Under the pieces are notes generated by a model. The model had not been told where the DNA came from. It made no database searches and was given only the letters and a program-made list of their open reading frames with translations. Below, one piece after another: positions 10,579 to 19,028 of a stretch of DNA of 64,000 bases. A program made the position numbers and the translations under genes. The stretch comes from DAIDKA01 sp963726995 (GTDB taxonomy: Bacteria; Pseudomonadota; Gammaproteobacteria; Steroidobacterales; Steroidobacteraceae), in assembly GCA_963726995.1 (NCBI GenBank), contig CAVSEP010000006.1, positions 310,001 through 374,000 on the forward strand, given 5' to 3'. The first letter of the stretch is position 1; every line of letters begins with the position of its first letter.

Positions 10579-11267
10579 CAGTAGGCATCCCAGGAGTGCG
10601 GCCGTTTCTGCAATTGCGCCGGGCGCAGGGCGTGGTCGGTGCGCAGCTCGGTGACGACATGCTCGCCGGGATTCACCACGACCTCACGACGCAGCAGCTG
10701 CCCCGGCTCCTGCAGCCGCGGACTCCAGACTTCGACACGGTACTTGCCGCGCGCCGCGTCCGACTGGGTGAAGATTCCATCCGCTCCGGTACGACCGTAG
10801 TACGCCGCGTCGGTGACCAGGATGTAGGCCAGCATGGCGTCGTGGATATTGCATCCCAGCGTCACGAGTCCCGCGCGATCGAACAGTTCAGGCATGCGCG
10901 GCGTGCCGCGATACAGCCCCAATTTGAAGGGATGCGCAGACGAAAATGAATAGACCTCGTGCCCGACCTTGTCGGAATTGGGGAAACTGACGGTCGATCC
11001 CACCGGGATCACCAGCAGGTCCGGCTGGAAGGCCAGATCGACCTGATCCATCACGGCCTGGATGGGCGCCGCGGCCGGCACGCCAGATCCCAGCGCGTGC
11101 ACGCTGACTACAGCGCCCGGCAGCGGACTGCCATTGGACTGCAGCACCCGGATCTGCAGATCCGTCGCCCATGCTGCGCCGCACAGACCCACGGCCAGCA
11201 GCACCAACGCAACCGCCGCGGCCGATCCCTGGGACTTACCCGATGTAATGCCCTGCGTGTGCTGCAT
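10578..11267 (-). CDS. Cupredoxin-like periplasmic protein (methylamine-utilisation-protein type)
   Basis: The 229-residue protein begins at ATG 11265-11267 with AAGG 5-6 nt upstream. A longer in-frame version would run into the divergent promoter. It has a signal peptide (cleavage near AWA-TD), then a cupredoxin fold: PVGSTVSFPNSDKVGHEVYSF gives a copper-ligand histidine and LGCNIHDAMLAYI gives the Cys-x2-His ligand pair followed by Met. Such proteins are often annotated as methylamine utilisation protein, but no methylamine dehydrogenase genes are present. It is coupled to the barrel protein and divergent from the EAL protein. Confidence 0.8.
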   Translation of the reverse strand: MQHTQGITSGKSQGSAAAVALVLLAVGLCGAAWATDLQIRVLQSNGSPLPGAVVSVHALGSGVPAAAPIQAVMDQVDLAFQPDLLVIPVGSTVSFPNSDKVGHEVYSFSSAHPFKLGLYRGTPRMPELFDRAGLVTLGCNIHDAMLAYILVTDAAYYGRTGADGIFTQSDAARGKYRVEVWSPRLQEPGQLLRREVVVNPGEHVVTELRTDHALRPAQLQKRPHSWDAY

Positions 11268-11368
11268 CGGCCTTAATCCGCGTGCGTTGATTCTCACTAC
11301 TGTGTCCCAACGCTCGTCTGAGTTGCGCATCCGAGACTACCATTCCGCAGGGTATTTGAACGCATCAC

Positions 11369-13738
11369 ATGAACAGTTTTCGCAACCGGCTTCTCGCACT
11401 GATCATCGGTCTGGTGGTCGCCACCCAGAGTGTGACGCTGGTCGCAGTTCTGTGGAGCACGCAGCACCAGGTCAACGTGCGGGCGGTTGAGGAATTGCGT
11501 TCGGGCGCGCAGGTCGTGCAGCAGTTCATGCGCCTGCGCGCGGACCAGCTGGCCAGCACGGTGTCGGTGCTCGCCAAGGACTTCAGCTTCCGCGAACTCA
11601 TCGCCAAGGGCGATGCGGACACGATGCTCTCGGCGGCCACCAACCACTCCAAGCGCGTCGGCGCCGACCTGGTCCTGCTCATGGACACGAATGGCCGGCT
11701 GCTCACGTCGAATTCCCCGTACGTCTCGGACCACGCCTCGACCGTGGAACGCCTGGTCGACTCGATGACCAGCGGCCGCGACGATGTGCATCTGGTGGTG
11801 CTGGGTGATCACCTGTATCAGCTGGTCGTGGCGCCGATCAAGGCGCCGGACACCATCGCCTGGATCGCGATGGGCTTCGCGGTGGACGATACCCTGGCGG
11901 CACACGTCCATGATCTCGTCGGCGACCAAGTCAGCGTGCTGGCCGGCGAGGGTTCCACCGTGAATCTCATGGCCTCCACCCTGCCGGCCCGTGAGCGCGC
12001 CGCGCTGGCCGAGCGCCACGAGCTGCCGGCCGTCAGCGGGACCTCGCAGTCACTGCGGTTCGGCAATCAGGATTATCTGACCTACGTGGCACGCCTCGGC
12101 GATGTCGCGGAGTCGGCCGCCATCGTGCTGCAGCAGCCCATGGACGACGTGATGGCGCCATATCGCTCACAGCGCAACGCGCTGGCGGGCATCGGCGGCA
12201 TCGCCCTGGGAGCAGCGCTGGCCATCGCCCTGTTGCTCAGTCGCGGCGCCACCCGACCGATCCGCGAGCTGGTGCGCGCCGCGCAGCGCATCCAGGGCGG
12301 CGCCTACGACCAGGCCGTCGACGTGCGTGGCGGCGATGAGTTCCGCAGTCTCGCCGCGACCTTCAACGCCATGCAGCAGGGCATCGCGGAGCGCGAGGCG
12401 CGCATCAGCCATGACGCGCACCATGACGCCCTCACCGGCATGCCCAATCGCCCCTACGCCGAAAAGCACCTGGAGGAGCTGCTGCGCGCCACGCCCGCGC
12501 CGCCGGTGGCGCTCATCCTGCTCGAAATGGAGAACCTCGGCGAGATCAGCGCTTCCCTGGGCCATCGCGTCGCTGACGAAGCACTGCGGGAGGCAGCACG
12601 ACGGCTGCGGCAGAACTGCGGCGAGAACGATCTCACCGCCCGGTTGGGGTCCGCGCAGTTCCTGGTGCTGGCGCGCGGCTGTTCCCTGACTCGCGCCGCG
12701 CTGCTCGCCGAGCAGCTGGTCGGCTCGCTGCGCGCCGGATTCAGCCTGCTGGCGGTAAGCCTCGATCTGCACGTCAACGCCGGCATGTGCTGCGCGCCGG
12801 ACCATGGCGGCACCGCCGAGGATCTGCTGCGCCACGTGCATACGGCTCTGGAGGATGCCAGCGAGGCGCGCGGTCGCATCGCCAGTTATCGGCCCGGACG
12901 CGAGGAGGAACTGCGGCGCAGGCTGGCGCTGGCGGGGGACCTGCGCGGCGGCATCGAGCGGCAGGAATTGACGCTGGTCTACCAGCCCAAGGTGGATCTG
13001 GTGAACGGCCGGGTCCGCAGCCTCGAGGCGCTCGCGCGCTGGACGCATCCGCAGCTTGGATTCGTCTCACCCGGAGAGTTCATCCCCATTGCCGAACAGA
13101 CCGGTGGCGCGCGCCGCCTGACCAGCTGGGCGCTGGGGGCCGCGATCCGCCAGATGGCCGCCTGGCGCCGCGACGGCATCGACATCGACGTTGCCGTGAA
13201 TCTGTCGGCACCGGATCTGCTCGATACCCAGCTCGGCGACGAGGTCCTGGAGACGCTGCGCCAGCATGGCGTGCCGCCGACCAAGCTGGTGCTGGAAATC
13301 ACGGAAGGCGCCGTGATCCGCGACCCCGCGCTGGCGGTGCGCAACATGCAGCTGCTGCGCATTGCCGGCGTGCGCTTTTCCCTGGATGACTTCGGCACCG
13401 GGTACTCGTCCCTGTCGCAGCTGAGCCGCCTGCCGCTGGATGAACTGAAGATCGACCGCTCATTCATCGTCCGGGCGCATGAGCGCCGGGACGACGTGAC
13501 CATCATCATGTCCACCATCGAACTCGCCCACAACATGGGCTTGAAGGTGGTCGCCGAAGGCGTCGAGACCCAGGAAGCCTGGAACCTGCTGCGCCGCCTG
13601 GGCTGCGACCTGGTGCAGGGCTACCTGATCAGTCACCCCTTGTCGCCGGCCGACATGGTGGCCTTCCTGAAGCAGGCGAAGAGCGCGCAGCCGGCCGACG
13701 AACCCACCAACCGGCAGCTGCGCACCCTGCAGCTGTAG
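11369..13738 (+). CDS. Membrane c-di-GMP phosphodiesterase with degenerate GGDEF and intact EAL domains
   Basis: The protein has 789 residues. It has a transmembrane helix at about 7-29 and a periplasmic sensor of about 240 residues (double-CACHE-like). A second helix lies at about 272-292, then HAMP, then GGDEF-like (about 345-505) and EAL (about 520-770) domains. The cyclase motif is GSAQF in place of GGDEF, so diguanylate cyclase activity should be absent. The EAL domain keeps LEALARW, NLSAP, EITEGA, DDFGTG, LKIDRS, EGVET and QGY, so it should hydrolyse c-di-GMP. It is divergent from the cupredoxin and barrel genes, which suggests the periplasmic pair feeds its sensor. Confidence 0.93.
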   Translation: MNSFRNRLLALIIGLVVATQSVTLVAVLWSTQHQVNVRAVEELRSGAQVVQQFMRLRADQLASTVSVLAKDFSFRELIAKGDADTMLSAATNHSKRVGADLVLLMDTNGRLLTSNSPYVSDHASTVERLVDSMTSGRDDVHLVVLGDHLYQLVVAPIKAPDTIAWIAMGFAVDDTLAAHVHDLVGDQVSVLAGEGSTVNLMASTLPARERAALAERHELPAVSGTSQSLRFGNQDYLTYVARLGDVAESAAIVLQQPMDDVMAPYRSQRNALAGIGGIALGAALAIALLLSRGATRPIRELVRAAQRIQGGAYDQAVDVRGGDEFRSLAATFNAMQQGIAEREARISHDAHHDALTGMPNRPYAEKHLEELLRATPAPPVALILLEMENLGEISASLGHRVADEALREAARRLRQNCGENDLTARLGSAQFLVLARGCSLTRAALLAEQLVGSLRAGFSLLAVSLDLHVNAGMCCAPDHGGTAEDLLRHVHTALEDASEARGRIASYRPGREEELRRRLALAGDLRGGIERQELTLVYQPKVDLVNGRVRSLEALARWTHPQLGFVSPGEFIPIAEQTGGARRLTSWALGAAIRQMAAWRRDGIDIDVAVNLSAPDLLDTQLGDEVLETLRQHGVPPTKLVLEITEGAVIRDPALAVRNMQLLRIAGVRFSLDDFGTGYSSLSQLSRLPLDELKIDRSFIVRAHERRDDVTIIMSTIELAHNMGLKVVAEGVETQEAWNLLRRLGCDLVQGYLISHPLSPADMVAFLKQAKSAQPADEPTNRQLRTLQL

Positions 13739-13755
13739 CAGCCGTGCGCGCCCGG

Positions 13756-14781
13756 CTACTGCATGCTGACGTCGCGCGCCTTGTCCGACATGCCCTGCTT
13801 CCAGGTGCTCCAGCCGGAGTTCATGCCGAAGGGGCTGCGCTGCAGGACCGCCTGGATGCGGTGTATCTTGCCGCCCTGGACCTTGAACAGTTCGGCGATC
13901 TCCCAGGTCCACGGCTGCACCGGGCCGGCCACGACGTCCCGGCCGTCCGGAGTCTTGAAGTGCCGCGTGTCGCCGCCCTGGTGGTCGAAGAATCCGAAGG
14001 CGAAGACGATGCCGCGTTCCTCGTCGATCGCCACATAGCGCCGATCGCGGATGCGGCTGACGAAATGCAGCAGGCCCGATTTGAACTGCTCCATGCAGCT
14101 CCATTGCGCGGAGTAATTGCTGGAGGTCTTCGGATCCGGCCGGGTCTGTCCGGCGGGCGTCGGCGCATTGGTCGTCTGCCCGCCGTTCTCGAGCCGGTTG
14201 CAGTCATCGGCGAAGGGGTAATCACCCTTGCCATCGTTCTTCTGCATGCCGCTGAAGTACTTGTCGGCGGTGGCGATCATTTGCGCGCGTGAGACCCGCT
14301 CGGCCTGCGGCACCGTGGCCAGGTAGATCGGATCGACGCTCTTACCGTCCATGGCGAGCGCCGGGCGTTCGTCGCGAACCATCAGCTGCTCGATTTCCGT
14401 GATCTTGCCGTCCCTGACGCGCAGCCGCAGCGCCATCAGCACGGCCGTGCCCTTGGCCGGATCGCGGTTTTCCTCCTCGATGGTGCCGAAGAAGGCCACC
14501 TGGCCGGCCTGCGGATCCGCGACGAACAGCCGGTAATGCCCCTTCGCGTGCATGGTGCGCCACAGGCCATCGCCGATGGCGAGCTTCTGGCCGTCCTCGG
14601 TGAAGCGCACGCCGGGCGCCAGGGGCACCGCCTGGGGATTGTGCGCGAGCAGCGCATCAAGGTACTGGTCGACGAACCCCTCCAGGCAGGCGCGATCACA
14701 GGGCGCCGCCGCCCGCGCGCCCATCGCACCGGCCAGCAGCAGCGCGCCCGCCAGGTACTTCCAACCTCGCAGCTTGTCCAT
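13756..14781 (-). CDS. Secreted DUF8021-like protein
   Basis: The 341-residue protein has a signal peptide (cleavage near ARA-AA). The mature part begins CDRACLEGFVDQYLDALLAH, then GVRFTEDGQKLAIGDGLW and FFGTIEEENRDPA, and a second half with DDCNRLENGG. I match this to the DUF8021 pattern (two NTF2-like halves) from memory. The protein at 33087-34460 shares CDRACL, GxGxW and CNRxENG. It is last of a six-gene minus-strand run (17534 to 13756) of secreted and membrane proteins of unknown role. It converges with the EAL gene, 17 bp apart. Confidence 0.7.
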   Translation of the reverse strand: MDKLRGWKYLAGALLLAGAMGARAAAPCDRACLEGFVDQYLDALLAHNPQAVPLAPGVRFTEDGQKLAIGDGLWRTMHAKGHYRLFVADPQAGQVAFFGTIEEENRDPAKGTAVLMALRLRVRDGKITEIEQLMVRDERPALAMDGKSVDPIYLATVPQAERVSRAQMIATADKYFSGMQKNDGKGDYPFADDCNRLENGGQTTNAPTPAGQTRPDPKTSSNYSAQWSCMEQFKSGLLHFVSRIRDRRYVAIDEERGIVFAFGFFDHQGGDTRHFKTPDGRDVVAGPVQPWTWEIAELFKVQGGKIHRIQAVLQRSPFGMNSGWSTWKQGMSDKARDVSMQ

Positions 14782-14799
14782 GAATCCCCCTTGAAGTCG

Positions 14800-15207
14800 T
14801 TATTGTGCGCGGAAATTGATTTCGATCTTGACGCCGTTCGGATCGAACACGAACAGCTGCCGCATGCCGGACTTGGACACCAGATTGCGCGCCGGCGTGA
14901 CGCCGTGCCGCGCCAGGCGCGCCACCACGGCCTCGAAATCCTCGGCATTGAATGCCACGTGATCGAACGCGCCGGTACTCGCCGCCGGCCGCGTCACCGG
15001 GATGTCCTTGCCGTTCGAATGCACGGTGTAGCTCTGCCACTCGGCGATATGGATCACCGGCGTGGCACCGAGGTACATCCAGTAGCCGGGAAAACCCAGC
15101 GGCGGGCGGAAGCCCTGCGCCATGCCCAGTGCATCCTGATAGAAGTCGCGCGTCGCATCCAGGTCCGCGGTGAGGACCAGGTAGTGCTCCATGCCGGTCA
15201 GGGGCAT
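14800..15207 (-). CDS. VOC family (glyoxalase/bleomycin-resistance/dioxygenase) protein
   Basis: This is a single-domain protein of 135 residues with the beta-alpha-beta-beta-beta layout of the vicinal-oxygen-chelate superfamily. It opens GMEHYLVLTADLDATRDFY, and likely metal ligands are the N-terminal His, a central His in FDHVAFN and a C-terminal Glu in KIEINF. There is no signal peptide, so it is cytoplasmic, unlike its neighbours. Its start abuts the stop of the DUF6152 gene at 15208. Substrate unknown; extradiol dioxygenases, lyases and isomerases all share this fold. Confidence 0.8.
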   Translation of the reverse strand: MPLTGMEHYLVLTADLDATRDFYQDALGMAQGFRPPLGFPGYWMYLGATPVIHIAEWQSYTVHSNGKDIPVTRPAASTGAFDHVAFNAEDFEAVVARLARHGVTPARNLVSKSGMRQLFVFDPNGVKIEINFRAQ

Positions 15208-15627
15208 CTATTGCGGCGCCGATGAAGGCGGCGGGCCGCCCGACTGGCGCATCACGGTGCCATCTGGCAGCGTCACGCTGAGGAAGCTGCCGCCGTGCTC
15301 GGCGCCCTTGAGCGGGTGGATCAGCACGCTCACCTTGTCGCCGGGATTGAGCGTGTGCTTGCTCCAGCCGCGGCGCGCCAGGTAGTTGGGGCTCATGCCC
15401 TCGATGCCCCACTGCTGCGTGGCCCCCTGGGCATCGGGGACGTCGATCCAGATCCAGCTGTGGGGATTGGTCCACTGGAAATCGCGGATCGTGCCCTGCA
15501 GGGTGACGGTCTTGGAGAGATCGAACATGGCGTAGGAGTGATGGCCGAGGGCGGCGATGGGCAGTATCCCCATCGCCAGCACCAGCCCCAGGGCGCCGCT
15601 GCGGATTCGGGTCACGATCGGTTTCAT
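15208..15627 (-). CDS. DUF6152 family secreted protein (copy 2)
   Basis: The 139-residue protein has a signal peptide (cleavage near ALG-HH) and a mature start HHSYAMFDLSKTVTLQGT. It shares RDFQWTNPHSWI and GIEGMSPNYLARRGW with copy 1 at 8033-8425, plus the GDKVSVLIHPLKG segment. The C-terminal tail is Pro/Ser-rich and differs. As in copy 1 it follows a GHWEGDTLVVD-type secreted protein on the same strand, here with a 22-bp gap. Function unknown. Confidence 0.85.
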   Translation of the reverse strand: MKPIVTRIRSGALGLVLAMGILPIAALGHHSYAMFDLSKTVTLQGTIRDFQWTNPHSWIWIDVPDAQGATQQWGIEGMSPNYLARRGWSKHTLNPGDKVSVLIHPLKGAEHGGSFLSVTLPDGTVMRQSGGPPPSSAPQ

Positions 15628-15649
15628 GTTTGTGTCGCTGCCATGCGTG

Positions 15650-16414
15650 TCAGTGATTGAGAATGATCCCGGCCTTGCCCCGCTCGTTGGACAGGTTGCG
15701 GTTGTTCTGTTCGCAGATGTATTCGGCGATGTCCCAGTCGCGGTGACGCGCCAGCAGCTTGGTCGCCGAGAAGGGCTTGGTCAGCGCCTTGGCATCATCG
15801 ATGGTGGTCACCACTTCCATGGTGTCGGGGGCCGTGAGACGGAACCGTTCGACGATGTGCATGCGGTCGCTGTGCCGGTATCCCTGGCTGGGGCCCAACG
15901 CGGTATCCGGGGTGAAGCCCACCGAATCCACCACCAGGGTGTCGCCTTCCCAATGGCCGATGGAGTGGCCGTTGTAGGTGAGATCCGGATCATCGGGATG
16001 CTTGCGGCCGTCCGTGAAAATGCGCCGCGTCTGGCTGTAGGCCTCGATGACGACGGTGATCTTGCCCGGCGTGAACAGCAGCTCCATGGGATAGGGCTGA
16101 TTCATGATGGCCGGCATGCCGGGGGGCACGCAATTGGCCTGCGGGGTCTCCTCGTCCTCGCCCTTGGCCTGGGCTGCCTTGAAGTCCGCCAGCTTCTGGG
16201 CGTATTCGGGGGTCAGCGTGGGCTGTTCCGGGAGGCCCGGTCCGGGTCGGGTCCGGACACCGAAGGTGACCTCCCATACGCCGCTCAAGTCCGGCATGGC
16301 CTTCGGCGGATCGCCCGCTGCCGCCGCGACCGTGCCGCGCGCAGCCCAAGCGACGATGCACATGGAAACGGCGACCATCACCCGGCTGACAGGCCTGACT
16401 GGCTTTTGCAACAC
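15650..16414 (-). CDS. Conserved secreted protein of unknown function (copy 2)
   Basis: The 254-residue protein is a paralogue of the one at 8447-9220. Shared blocks are PDLSGVWEV, NCVPPGMPAIMNQPYPMELL, FTDGRKHPDD, NGHSIGHWEGDTLVVDSVGF and the C-terminal CEQNNRN. It has a signal-type N-terminus with a hydrophobic core ending near AARGTVAAAAG. It leads the pair with DUF6152 copy 2. The two copies are clearly divergent, so this is an old duplication or two acquisitions, not a recent tandem repeat. Confidence 0.8.
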   Translation of the reverse strand: MLQKPVRPVSRVMVAVSMCIVAWAARGTVAAAAGDPPKAMPDLSGVWEVTFGVRTRPGPGLPEQPTLTPEYAQKLADFKAAQAKGEDEETPQANCVPPGMPAIMNQPYPMELLFTPGKITVVIEAYSQTRRIFTDGRKHPDDPDLTYNGHSIGHWEGDTLVVDSVGFTPDTALGPSQGYRHSDRMHIVERFRLTAPDTMEVVTTIDDAKALTKPFSATKLLARHRDWDIAEYICEQNNRNLSNERGKAGIILNH

Positions 16415-16496
16415 ACTCCCCCCTTGGCCTCGCGCAGTGTAAACGCAGCAGGGCTAAGCGTCGCCCGCCCCATGCGGGGCGATTGGGAAAATCAGT

Positions 16497-16985
16497 TCAG
16501 ACGAAACCGACCCAGCGACCGAGGGCGACGATGACCAGCCAGATGCCCAGCGAAATGCCGCCGGCCAGTCGGGCCGCCAGCGGCGGCCGGGCGGGCGCGC
16601 GGTCCCACTGCGCCACCGAGCGGAAGGCGCCGAGGTGGAAGATGCCCATGTTGAGGGCGGCCAGGACCAACAGGCACATCTTGGTCTCGAACTGCCAGAT
16701 ACCCGAGTAGCGCACCGCCGAGGAGCTGAACAGCAGACTGCCGGTGATTGCGGCGGCGACAAAGGCCGTCCAGGTCCAGGGCAGCACCTCATCGGTCAAC
16801 TCCTTGACCGAGCGCTGGCGCGACGCCAGGTTCAACAGCCGCAGATCCACCACCATGATGGAGCCCACGACCATGACCAGCGCCAGCACGTGGACGGACT
16901 CGATGGTGGGAAACAGCCAGGTGTTCTCGCGGACCGCGGTGCCCCAGGGGGTGGCTTCCAGCCCCTGCAGAAGTTGCTTAAACAT
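16497..16985 (-). CDS. DUF6644-like inner-membrane protein A
   Basis: The 162-residue protein has four predicted transmembrane helices (about 25-50, 68-90, 98-118 and 138-160). Motifs TIESVHVLALVMVVGSI, VDLRLL and the C-terminal GRWVGFV match the DUF6644 family as I recall it. His in IESVHV and Asp-Leu-Arg in the second segment are conserved in the neighbour at 17010, so the two form a paralogous pair. Four-helix proteins with a membrane histidine can be heme or quinone proteins, but that is inference. Confidence 0.75.
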   Translation of the reverse strand: MFKQLLQGLEATPWGTAVRENTWLFPTIESVHVLALVMVVGSIMVVDLRLLNLASRQRSVKELTDEVLPWTWTAFVAAAITGSLLFSSSAVRYSGIWQFETKMCLLVLAALNMGIFHLGAFRSVAQWDRAPARPPLAARLAGGISLGIWLVIVALGRWVGFV

Positions 16986-17009
16986 GTGTAGGAATGCGCC
17001 CTTGTCTGC

Positions 17010-17534
17010 TCAGCCGTGTTCCACGTAGGCGATCCAGCGGCCGGCGCCGATGATGCCCACCCACATGACCAGCGATACCGACCCCAGCAGGATGGCCGCC
17101 ACCCGGTTGCGATCCCAGAACGTACTGCTGCGTCGCAGCATGAACTGGAAGGTCCAGATCAGCGCCAAGGACGCGGCGAGCAGGGACATCTTCAGCCAGA
17201 ACACCTGATTGATGAGCTCGCGGCCGGGTTCGGCAATGATGAGGATGGCGCCGGAACACAGCAGCACCACCAGCGCCACCCATACCCAGGGCAGGAAGCG
17301 GGCCGCCATCTCGGTGAGGGTCTGCCGGCGACCGGCAATGCCGACCAGGCGCAGATCCAGCATGGCCATCGAGGTCATGACGATGGCGATGGACACGATA
17401 TGCACCGTCTGCACGGTGGGAATCACCCACAGGGCATCCTGGATGTGCTGGCTAAGCGACGTGGCCGAAAGCCACGTACAGAATTCCTTGATCACCGCCG
17501 TCCCCCATTGCTGAAAATCGCGGATTTGGCGCAT
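17010..17534 (-). CDS. DUF6644-like inner-membrane protein B
   Basis: This is a paralogue of the adjacent gene, about 174 residues, with four hydrophobic segments and the motifs TVQTVHIVSIAIVMTS, LDLRLVGIAGRR and the terminal GAGRWIAYVEHG. The start is uncertain: ATG 17532-17534 is used here, while an in-frame GTG at 17549 adds five residues. Neither has a convincing Shine-Dalgarno sequence. It is first in the minus-strand run toward 13756 and its promoter region faces the regulator at 17645. The AT-rich gap (17550-17644) contains the segment TAACGTTAAC. Confidence 0.72.
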   Translation of the reverse strand: MRQIRDFQQWGTAVIKEFCTWLSATSLSQHIQDALWVIPTVQTVHIVSIAIVMTSMAMLDLRLVGIAGRRQTLTEMAARFLPWVWVALVVLLCSGAILIIAEPGRELINQVFWLKMSLLAASLALIWTFQFMLRRSSTFWDRNRVAAILLGSVSLVMWVGIIGAGRWIAYVEHG

Positions 17535-17644
17535 GGTGCGCCATAACACCCTTAATAGTCAGCTAAATCACTGTTTCTAATTGCGTTATTTAACGTTAAC
17601 AAATCGTGCTAGCATCGCCGCCCGCGCCAAATCCACTGCATACC

Positions 17645-19018
17645 ATGTCCGACCCCGATTCGCTGCAGGCGCTGGCCGACCGGATTCGCGCGACCGGTGC
17701 CCTGGGTCGCTCGCAGCTCATTCAGAAGCTGTTCGACTTCCTGATCGAATGCTCCGCCAGCGGCCGGGCCCCCAAGGAGACGGAAGTCGCCATCGAAGTC
17801 TTCGGCAAGGACGTTGGTTTTGACGTTGCCCAGGACGCCATGGTTCGGGTTTACGTCCACAAGCTGCGCCGCAAGCTCGAAGAATACTACTCGGCGGCCG
17901 GCCGCAGCGATCCGATTCAACTGACCATCCCGAAGGGCGCCTACCGGATCGTCATCCATGACCGGGACGCCGTGACCGCGCCCGAGCCGGCGGCCGATTC
18001 CGCCGACGGCCCCACCATGGCCTCGATCCCGGTGCCGGCCGAATCGCCGGGCGATGACCCGGCTGCACACGCGGCGGCAAGACCGCGGCGCTGGCTGTGG
18101 CCCATCCTCGGCGCCTCGCTGCTCATCAACCTGCTGTTCGCCGGCGCGCTGCTGTGGAACACTCATCGCACCAGCCCCGCCAGCGCGCTGCTCGACAACC
18201 CGCTGTGGTCGCGCATCCTGGCGCCGGATCGCCCGCTGCTGGTGGTGCTGGGCGACTACTACATCTTCGCCGAGACGGACAAGAACATGGAGGTGCAGCG
18301 CCTGGTGCGCGAGTTCTCCATCAACTCCGCCGGGGATCTCGACCAGTACCTGAAGCTGCATCCGGAATTCGCGGATCGCTACCAGGACATGCAGCTTAAC
18401 TACCTGCCGACCTCGGCGGCCTATGCGCTCAAGGACCTGATGCCGCTGCTCGCGGGCGCCAACGCCCGGACGCGCGTGGTGCTCGCCTCACAGCTCACCG
18501 CGCAGATGCTGAAATCCTCGAATGTCGTCTACATCGGCTATCTGAGCGGCATGGGCATGCTCAGTGACCTGGTATTCAGCGGATCGCGCTTCGACGTCGG
18601 TGAATCCTTCGACGTGCTGATCGATCGCAACTCGGGCAAGAAGTACATCAGCCAGGCGGCGCTGCCCGTCCCCGGTGAGCAGACCTACCATGACTTCGGA
18701 TACTTCGCGACCTTCGCCGGGCCTTCCGGCAATCAGATCATGATCATCGCGGGCACGCGCGACGTGGCGGTGATGCACACGGCCGAAAGCATCACCCATG
18801 CGGATTCGCTGCAGCAGTTGAGCGCCCGCAGCGGCAACCTGCGCTCCTTCGATGCGCTCTACGACGTCTTCGCCATGGACGGCATCAATCTCAACGGCAC
18901 TTTGCTGCTCACCGGCAAGATCGATACGGCCCGCATCTGGACTGATGCGTCCGCCGCCCCGGCCGCAGGCGCGGTCCGCGCGCCCGGCGGCACGACACCC
19001 ACCGCCAGCCTGCCTTAG
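17645..19018 (+). CDS. Membrane-anchored winged-helix regulator-like protein
   Basis: The 457-residue protein has an N-terminal domain (about 1-105) following the pattern RSQLIQKLFDFLIE, KETEVAIEVFGKDVGFD, MVRVYVHKLRRKLEEYY, LTIPKGAYRI. I recognise this as the winged-helix-like domain found in many acidobacterial and gammaproteobacterial membrane signalling proteins. A Pro/Ala-rich linker is followed by one transmembrane helix (about 150-172) and a periplasmic domain of about 285 residues of unknown fold. The topology resembles CadC or ToxR: DNA-binding inside, sensor outside. ATG 17645 is preferred over an in-frame GTG at 17606. It is divergent from the DUF6644 run and 10 bp before the SIP gene. 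Confidence 0.7.
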   Translation: MSDPDSLQALADRIRATGALGRSQLIQKLFDFLIECSASGRAPKETEVAIEVFGKDVGFDVAQDAMVRVYVHKLRRKLEEYYSAAGRSDPIQLTIPKGAYRIVIHDRDAVTAPEPAADSADGPTMASIPVPAESPGDDPAAHAAARPRRWLWPILGASLLINLLFAGALLWNTHRTSPASALLDNPLWSRILAPDRPLLVVLGDYYIFAETDKNMEVQRLVREFSINSAGDLDQYLKLHPEFADRYQDMQLNYLPTSAAYALKDLMPLLAGANARTRVVLASQLTAQMLKSSNVVYIGYLSGMGMLSDLVFSGSRFDVGESFDVLIDRNSGKKYISQAALPVPGEQTYHDFGYFATFAGPSGNQIMIIAGTRDVAVMHTAESITHADSLQQLSARSGNLRSFDALYDVFAMDGINLNGTLLLTGKIDTARIWTDASAAPAAGAVRAPGGTTPTASLP

Positions 19019-19028
19019 TCGCGCCAAC

